From assembly GCA_934408705.1 (NCBI GenBank), contig CAKRVL010000084.1, positions 1 through 10,463 on the forward strand: a DNA stretch of 10,463 nt. The letters are read 5' to 3'. This DNA comes from an uncultured Blautia sp. (GTDB lineage Bacteria > Bacillota > Clostridia > Lachnospirales > Lachnospiraceae). Positions 6,267-10,463 of this stretch are shown here, piece by piece; within the stretch, counting starts at the first letter, position 1; the number at the start of each line of letters is the position of its first letter. Under the pieces are notes generated by a model. It saw only the letters and a program-made list of their open reading frames with translations. It made no database searches and was not told the origin of the DNA. The position numbers were made by a program, and so were the translations under genes.

Positions 6267-6314
6267 TCAAAATGCAGCACATTCACAGCTGCTGTAAAAG
6301 ACATTCAGTATTAA

Positions 6315-8891
6315 TTATACATTCGCTGTCTTTCTTCCGCAGCACTGTTTATACTTCTTACCGCTTCCACATGGACACGGATCGTTAGGATAAACCTTGA
6401 TTTCTTTTCTCTGGACCGGTTTACGGACACTGGAATCATCCTTATTTGTTCCTGTAACCTTAGCCACCTGCTCACGCTCAATCTTCTGCTCAACATGTAC
6501 ATGATACAGCATTCTTACAGTATCCTCCTGAATAGAAGTGATCATGTTGTTAAACATATCAAATGCAGCCATCTTGTACTCTACAACCGGATCTCTCTGG
6601 CCATAAGCAGTCAGACCAATACCCTGACGAAGGATCTCCATATCATCGATGTGATCCATCCACTTACTGTCAATGCTCTTCAGAAGGATAACTCGCTCAA
6701 GCTCACGCAGCTGCTCTGGTTCCGGAAACTCGGATTCCTTAGCCTCATAAAGCTTCACAGCCTCCTCCTTGATCAGGTGCTTCATCTCATTCTTTCTCTT
6801 ACCCTTAACCTTCTCAGCGGTAAGCGGTTCGATCGGAATGATCTGACGAAGTACGCTGTTGAATTCATTCAGATCCCACTCTTCAGAATCTACATCATCA
6901 GAGAAACACATATCTACAGCATTGTCTACAATATCAGTGATCATCTTGTAGATGGCATCGCGCATATTCTCGCCATCAAGCACTTGGCGGCGCTCCTTGT
7001 AAATGATCTCACGCTGCTCGTTATTAACCTGGTCATAATCAAGAAGATTCTTACGGATACCGAAGTTATTAAACTCGATCTTCTCCTGAGCCTTCTCAAT
7101 AGCATTGGAAAGCATCTTATGCTCGATCTGCTCATTCTCAGCCACACCAAGGGAAGTGAACACCTTCATCAGACGCTCAGATCCGAACAGACGCATCAGA
7201 TCATCCTCAAGGGAAATATAGAAACGGGATTCTCCCGGATCTCCCTGACGTCCGGAACGTCCACGCAGCTGGTTATCAATACGCCTGGACTCATGGCGCT
7301 CAGTACCGATGATCTTCAGACCGCCGGCTGCTCTTGATACATCGTCAAGCTTAATATCGGTACCACGACCTGCCATGTTAGTTGCGATGGTAACAGCGCC
7401 AGCCTGTCCGGCCTGCGCTACGATCTCAGCCTCAAGCTCATGGAACTTGGCATTCAATACATTGTGCGGGATTCCCTCTCTCTTCAGCATACGACTGATA
7501 AGCTCGGAAGTTTCAATGGTAATAGTACCAACCAGTACAGGCTGCTGCTTCTCATGAGCTTCCTTTACAGACTGGACAACTGCATTGAATTTCTCCTTCT
7601 TAGTCATATATACAGCATCATCTAAGTCCTTACGCTGAACAGGCTTGTTCGTCGGGATCTCAACAACGTCCATTGCATAAATATCACGGAACTCCTTCTC
7701 CTCAGTAAGAGCAGTACCGGTCATACCACCCTTCTTATCATATTTATTAAAGAAGTTCTGGAATGTGATTGTTGCAAGTGTCTTACTCTCACGCTTAACC
7801 TTAACGTGCTCCTTGGCCTCAATTGCCTGGTGGAGGCCATCAGAATAACGGCGGCCTGGCATGATACGTCCGGTAAACTCATCAACGATCATAACCTCGT
7901 CATCTTTTACAACGTAATCCTGATCGCGGTGCATCAGATTATGCGCGCGCAATGCAAGGATGATGTTATGCTGAATCTCAAGATTCTCCGGATCTGCAAG
8001 ATTCTCTATACTGAAGAACTTCTCAACCTTCTTCACACCCTGTTCGGTAAGGTTAACAATCTTATCTTTCTCATTTACTACGAAGTCACCGGTCTCAATA
8101 ACTTCCTCGCCCATGATAGCTGCCATCTTGGTCATCTCATGGCTGGCTTCTCCACGCTCTAACTGCTGTGCAAGGATATCACAAACCTCATACAGCTTAG
8201 TGGACTTACCGCTCTGACCGGAAATGATCAGAGGTGTTCTGGCCTCATCGATCAAAATGGAATCGACCTCATCGATGATACAGTAGTGAAGATCACGCTG
8301 TACCAGCTGCTCCTTGTAAATAACCATGTTATCACGAAGGTAATCGAATCCAAGCTCATTATTCGTAACATAAGTAATATCGCAATTATATGCTGCGCGC
8401 CGCTCTTCCGGCTTCATATCATTCAGAACAACACCAACGGTCAGACCAAGGAATCTGTGAACCTGTCCCATCTCATCAGCATCACGCTTCGCCAGGTAAT
8501 CATTGACTGTGACAACGTGAACACCCTTGCCCTCCAGAGCATTCAGGTAAGATGGTAATGTAGCTACAAGTGTCTTACCTTCACCTGTCTTCATCTCGGC
8601 AATACGGCCCTGATGCAGCACGATTCCACCGATCAGCTGTACCGGGAAATGCTCCATTCCAAGTACACGCTTAGCAGCCTCACGTACTGTAGCAAATGCC
8701 TCTGGTAAAAGATCATCCAGTGTAGCTCCTTCTTCAAGGCGTTTCTTAAATTCTCTCGTCTTACCACGAAGCTGATCATCGGTTAATTTCTGCATTTCGG
8801 GACGCAGATCCTCGATTTTCTTAACGAGAGGCATGATACGCTTAACCTCTCGCTGGCTGCGGCTTCCGAAAACTTTTGAAAACATATTCAT
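6315..8891 (-). CDS. secA: Protein translocase subunit SecA (preprotein translocase ATPase)
   Basis: This 858-aa protein is the motor that drives unfolded preproteins through the SecYEG channel with ATP at the cytoplasmic membrane. It has the full family architecture: Walker A MKTGEGKT (100-107), the DEVD Walker B box (207-210) followed by [15 protein letters not shown], the preprotein cross-linking region, the second nucleotide-binding fold with [10 protein letters not shown] and the [18 protein letters not shown] block, the helical wing/scaffold region, and a C-terminal zinc-binding SEC-C tail [15 protein letters not shown] (C839, C841, C850, C851) that contacts SecB or ribosomes in other bacteria. 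The length is normal and no residue is visibly lost. AGGAG lies 11 nt before the start codon. It should export the Tp47-like protein of this window among many others. prfB, the usual downstream neighbour in Firmicutes, does not follow; the convergent araC gene does. Confidence 0.98.
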   Translation of the reverse strand: MNMFSKVFGSRSQREVKRIMPLVKKIEDLRPEMQKLTDDQLRGKTREFKKRLEEGATLDDLLPEAFATVREAAKRVLGMEHFPVQLIGGIVLHQGRIAEMKTGEGKTLVATLPSYLNALEGKGVHVVTVNDYLAKRDADEMGQVHRFLGLTVGVVLNDMKPEERRAAYNCDITYVTNNELGFDYLRDNMVIYKEQLVQRDLHYCIIDEVDSILIDEARTPLIISGQSGKSTKLYEVCDILAQQLERGEASHEMTKMAAIMGEEVIETGDFVVNEKDKIVNLTEQGVKKVEKFFSIENLADPENLEIQHNIILALRAHNLMHRDQDYVVKDDEVMIVDEFTGRIMPGRRYSDGLHQAIEAKEHVKVKRESKTLATITFQNFFNKYDKKGGMTGTALTEEKEFRDIYAMDVVEIPTNKPVQRKDLDDAVYMTKKEKFNAVVQSVKEAHEKQQPVLVGTITIETSELISRMLKREGIPHNVLNAKFHELEAEIVAQAGQAGAVTIATNMAGRGTDIKLDDVSRAAGGLKIIGTERHESRRIDNQLRGRSGRQGDPGESRFYISLEDDLMRLFGSERLMKVFTSLGVAENEQIEHKMLSNAIEKAQEKIEFNNFGIRKNLLDYDQVNNEQREIIYKERRQVLDGENMRDAIYKMITDIVDNAVDMCFSDDVDSEEWDLNEFNSVLRQIIPIEPLTAEKVKGKRKNEMKHLIKEEAVKLYEAKESEFPEPEQLRELERVILLKSIDSKWMDHIDDMEILRQGIGLTAYGQRDPVVEYKMAAFDMFNNMITSIQEDTVRMLYHVHVEQKIEREQVAKVTGTNKDDSSVRKPVQRKEIKVYPNDPCPCGSGKKYKQCCGRKTANV

Positions 8892-8991
8892 TTAGCTTTA
8901 AACTCCTGTCTATCTTTTTAGATGTCATATTGTGTAATATAACGAATTACATTTCTTATAAAATTATGCATTTTGTTTAACATACCAATAT

Positions 8992-9020
8992 ATTCTATCA
9001 CTTTTTAGCATGGAAAACAA
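8992..9020 (-). promoter_or_regulatory. Promoter of secA
   Basis: The minus strand reads TTGTTT, a 17-bp spacer, then TAGAAT preceded by TGA, an extended -10. The start site would be near 8985, giving a ~94-nt AT-rich leader in which I see no convincing riboswitch or leader peptide. Confidence 0.5.
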
Positions 9021-9045
9021 TAAATATTTGATGAACAAAATATGT

Positions 9046-9077
9046 CGGAAATTTCGAGCTCTTTTTGTAATTTTCCG
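9046..9077. promoter_or_regulatory. Imperfect dyad between the divergent secA and transferase promoters
   Basis: CGGAAATTT (9046-9054) and AATTTTCCG (9069-9077) are inverted repeats with 8 of 9 matching. The spacer is 14 nt, and further ATAT sequences flank them. It lies between the two -35 regions and could be a shared operator, but AT-rich DNA yields such repeats by chance. Confidence 0.25.
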
Positions 9078-9087
9078 CAAATATGAT

Positions 9088-9116
9088 TTACGAAAAAACA
9101 TCCTGTATGCTATATT
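9088..9116 (+). promoter_or_regulatory. Promoter of the phosphopantetheinyl transferase gene
   Basis: TTACGA (9088-9093), a 17-bp spacer and TATATT (9111-9116) preceded by TGC, an extended -10. The start site near 9123 gives a ~56-nt leader ending in the AGGAG ribosome site at 9164-9168. Confidence 0.5.
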
Positions 9117-9178
9117 AAAACAAAACGGACTTTTCCCTTAAAACATCACTTATATTATTTTTCAGGAGAACTTTCGTA

Positions 9179-9811
9179 ATGATATATCTTTTTCAGGAGC
9201 TGACTGCAATTTCACATGAACTGCTTCACCAGGGAATTTCTTTGTTGCCTGCAAAGCGCCGGGAATATGTAATGCATTTTAAGCAGCCAGAGGATCAGAA
9301 GCGTTCTGCCCTGGCATGGCTGCTTTTGCTATACGGGCTTAAGCTTGAATATGGTTTTCGGGAAATCCCGGATTTTCAGAAAACCCCTTCCGGAAAACCT
9401 TTTTTCCCAGGAGATAATATGCCATTTTTTAATCTCAGCCACAGCGGGGATTTCGTTGGCTGTGCTCTGCATGACCAGGAAATCGGGCTGGATATCCAGA
9501 AGGTCACAACACCCCGAGATTCCCTTATCCGCCGGGTCTGCACCCAGAATGAGCTTGCTTCCTTAAACTCCCCCCAGGATTTCTGCCGGATCTGGGCTAT
9601 GAAGGAAAGCGCAGCCAAGCTTACCGGAGAGGGGATCACCGGAAACTTCCGGGACATCCTCTCACTGCATCCGGATATGCACACCAACACTATCCCATTG
9701 GAAAATGAAGCAGGCTTTCTGGCCTACAGTATTTATGAAGATGTAAACCTTCCCGTTCAGCTGGTTTCCACTACAGAATTATTCTGTAAATTGCACGAAA
9801 AGCTTATATAA
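9179..9811 (+). CDS. 4'-phosphopantetheinyl transferase, Sfp superfamily
   Basis: This 210-aa enzyme would move the phosphopantetheine arm of CoA onto a conserved Ser of acyl or peptidyl carrier proteins, switching them on for fatty-acid, polyketide or non-ribosomal peptide synthesis. Family marks are present in order: TPSGKPFF (69-76), FNLSHSGDFVGCAL (84-97), the metal-binding GLDIQ (103-107) and WAMKESAAKLTGEG (139-152), where Glu143 and Lys147 match the conserved WxxKEAxxK box. The usual GxDxE has Gln107 in place of the second acid; some eukaryotic-type transferases also vary here, so activity is still likely. The ~210-aa monomer is of the Sfp rather than the short AcpS type. No carrier protein or synthase gene is adjacent, so its partner lies elsewhere. 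AGGAG sits 10 nt before the ATG. The gene lies alone between divergent secA and convergent hpf. Confidence 0.88.
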   Translation: MIYLFQELTAISHELLHQGISLLPAKRREYVMHFKQPEDQKRSALAWLLLLYGLKLEYGFREIPDFQKTPSGKPFFPGDNMPFFNLSHSGDFVGCALHDQEIGLDIQKVTTPRDSLIRRVCTQNELASLNSPQDFCRIWAMKESAAKLTGEGITGNFRDILSLHPDMHTNTIPLENEAGFLAYSIYEDVNLPVQLVSTTELFCKLHEKLI

Positions 9812-9825
9812 AATACACAAATACA

Positions 9826-9858
9826 TAAGAAAATCCCGGAAGCATTGGGCCTCCGGGA
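9826..9858 (-). terminator. Intrinsic terminator of hpf
   Basis: On the minus strand TCCCGGAGGC (+ 9849-9858) pairs with GCTTCCGGGA (+ 9834-9843) in 10 pairs including one G-U, with a 5-nt CCAAT loop, then TTTTCTT. Read from the plus strand the G-U becomes an A/C mismatch and no T-tract follows, so it is built for hpf; it may still slow transcription from the convergent transferase gene. Confidence 0.8.
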
Positions 9859-9914
9859 CACTCTCATTCACTTATTTAGTTTTTTAATATAAACAAATCA
9901 GAAAGCAGTTCTAT

Positions 9915-10442
9915 TTAATCCTCCGGCTCGATCAGTCCATAAGTATTACCCTTACGCTTGTAAACTACGTTCACCTGATCAGTCTCTGCATTGCAGAATA
10001 CGAAGAAATTATGTCCGAGAAGCTCCATCTGAACACATGCATCCTCTGGATACATAGGCTTGATATCAAATTTCTTGGTACGGATGATCTTAACTTCCTC
10101 ATCCTCTTCATAATCCTTGTCCAGATATGCCTGCTGGAAATTAGCTGCTGCCTGCTGTCTGTCTACGATCTTATTCTTGTATTTCCTGAGCTGACGTTCG
10201 ATTACTTCCTCTACAAGGTCAATTGATACATACATGTCGTTGCTGACCTGCTCGGAACGGATGATGTTGCCCTTAACCGGGATCGTCACCTCAATTTTCT
10301 GTCTTTCTTTTTCTACACTAAGAGTTACGACAACTTCAGTGTCAGGAGTGAAATACCTTTCCAGTTTACCGAGCTTATCCTCTACTGCTGTACGAAGCCC
10401 GTCTGTCACTGTGATGTTCTTTCCGCTGATAATGAATTTCAT
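9915..10442 (-). CDS. hpf: Ribosome hibernation-promoting factor, long form (HPF/RaiA/YvyD)
   Basis: This 175-aa protein binds the 30S decoding region in stationary phase or stress and joins two 70S ribosomes into inactive 100S dimers. The N-terminal ~100 residues form the S30AE domain (MKFIISGKNITVTDGLRTAV..., with SVEKERQKIEVTIPVKGNII and NDMYVSIDLVEEVIERQLRKYK). A charged linker (~100-120, DKDYEEDEEV) leads to the C-terminal dimerisation domain (KKFDIKPMYPEDACVQMELLGHNFFVF...VVYKRKGNTYGLIEP). The C-terminal domain marks the long form typical of Firmicutes, in contrast to the short enterobacterial HPF and its RMF partner. GGGGA before the ATG at 10442 serves as ribosome site; the promoter lies beyond the window. 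In Bacillus subtilis the homologue directly precedes secA; here the transferase gene sits between them on the other strand. Confidence 0.96.
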   Translation of the reverse strand: MKFIISGKNITVTDGLRTAVEDKLGKLERYFTPDTEVVVTLSVEKERQKIEVTIPVKGNIIRSEQVSNDMYVSIDLVEEVIERQLRKYKNKIVDRQQAAANFQQAYLDKDYEEDEEVKIIRTKKFDIKPMYPEDACVQMELLGHNFFVFCNAETDQVNVVYKRKGNTYGLIEPED

Positions 10443-10463
10443 GCTTCCATCCCCTTTGCTGTT

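Noticed and set aside
6495..7337. 280-aa open frame on the plus strand
   Set aside because: It lies wholly antisense to secA, whose motifs and length are complete. Its Leu/Ile-rich translation is what the complement of secA gives.
8892..8985. Riboswitch or secretion-monitoring leader peptide upstream of secA
   Set aside because: The leader is AT-rich with only short weak stems and no leader frame with a ribosome site; SecM-like regulators belong to other lineages.
9376..9690. 104-aa open frame on the minus strand
   Set aside because: Inside the transferase gene on the opposite strand, with no motif or ribosome site.

Overview
The window looks like chromosomal DNA of an AT-leaning, low-GC Gram-positive anaerobe. 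The gene mix fits Clostridia, most likely a gut Lachnospiraceae relative (Blautia/Ruminococcus/Dorea type). It combines a secA-hpf neighbourhood, strong AGGAG-type ribosome sites, sigma-A-like promoters, and a large secreted Tp47-type protein with Ig-like (Big_2) and FIVAR modules. The lineage is inferred from gene content and not proven.

Left part (1-4134, minus strand): a secreted 1119-aa Tp47-like protein is followed downstream by the N-terminal 150 codons of a membrane-anchored or secreted FMN-binding protein, which is cut by the window edge. The Tp47-like gene has its own promoter candidate, with a 30-bp dyad overlapping the -35 box. The two genes are about 100 bp apart with a GC-rich hairpin between them. 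Together they suggest a cell-surface module, possibly linked to extracytoplasmic flavin chemistry.

Middle (4066-6176): a DapF-family epimerase gene (minus) ends in a long intrinsic terminator. It is divergent from an AraC-family regulator (plus). The 362-bp gap between them (4984-5345) holds promoter candidates in both directions and a 205-bp element (5110-5314) made almost entirely of stacked hairpins with 18-bp imperfect terminal inverted repeats. A perfect TATAAT lies just upstream of the element, so it may be transcribed as the leader of the araC gene. Both catalytic cysteines of the DapF-family protein are replaced by serine.

Right part (6222-10463): secA (minus) converges on the araC gene and ends in a terminator hairpin. 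A divergent Sfp-type phosphopantetheinyl transferase (plus) shares a 287-bp upstream region with secA, which carries a promoter for each direction. The transferase converges on hpf (minus), the long ribosome hibernation factor, whose terminator lies in the short gap. hpf and secA are neighbours in Bacillus subtilis too, but here they are separated by the transferase, and prfB, which usually follows secA, is absent from the downstream position.

The most interesting items are the structured 205-bp element in front of araC, the serine-for-cysteine DapF-family protein, and the duplicated Tp47 unit. Each copy of that unit carries a Dxx[ST]xAT sequence reminiscent of flavinylation sites and lies upstream of an FMN-binding protein gene.
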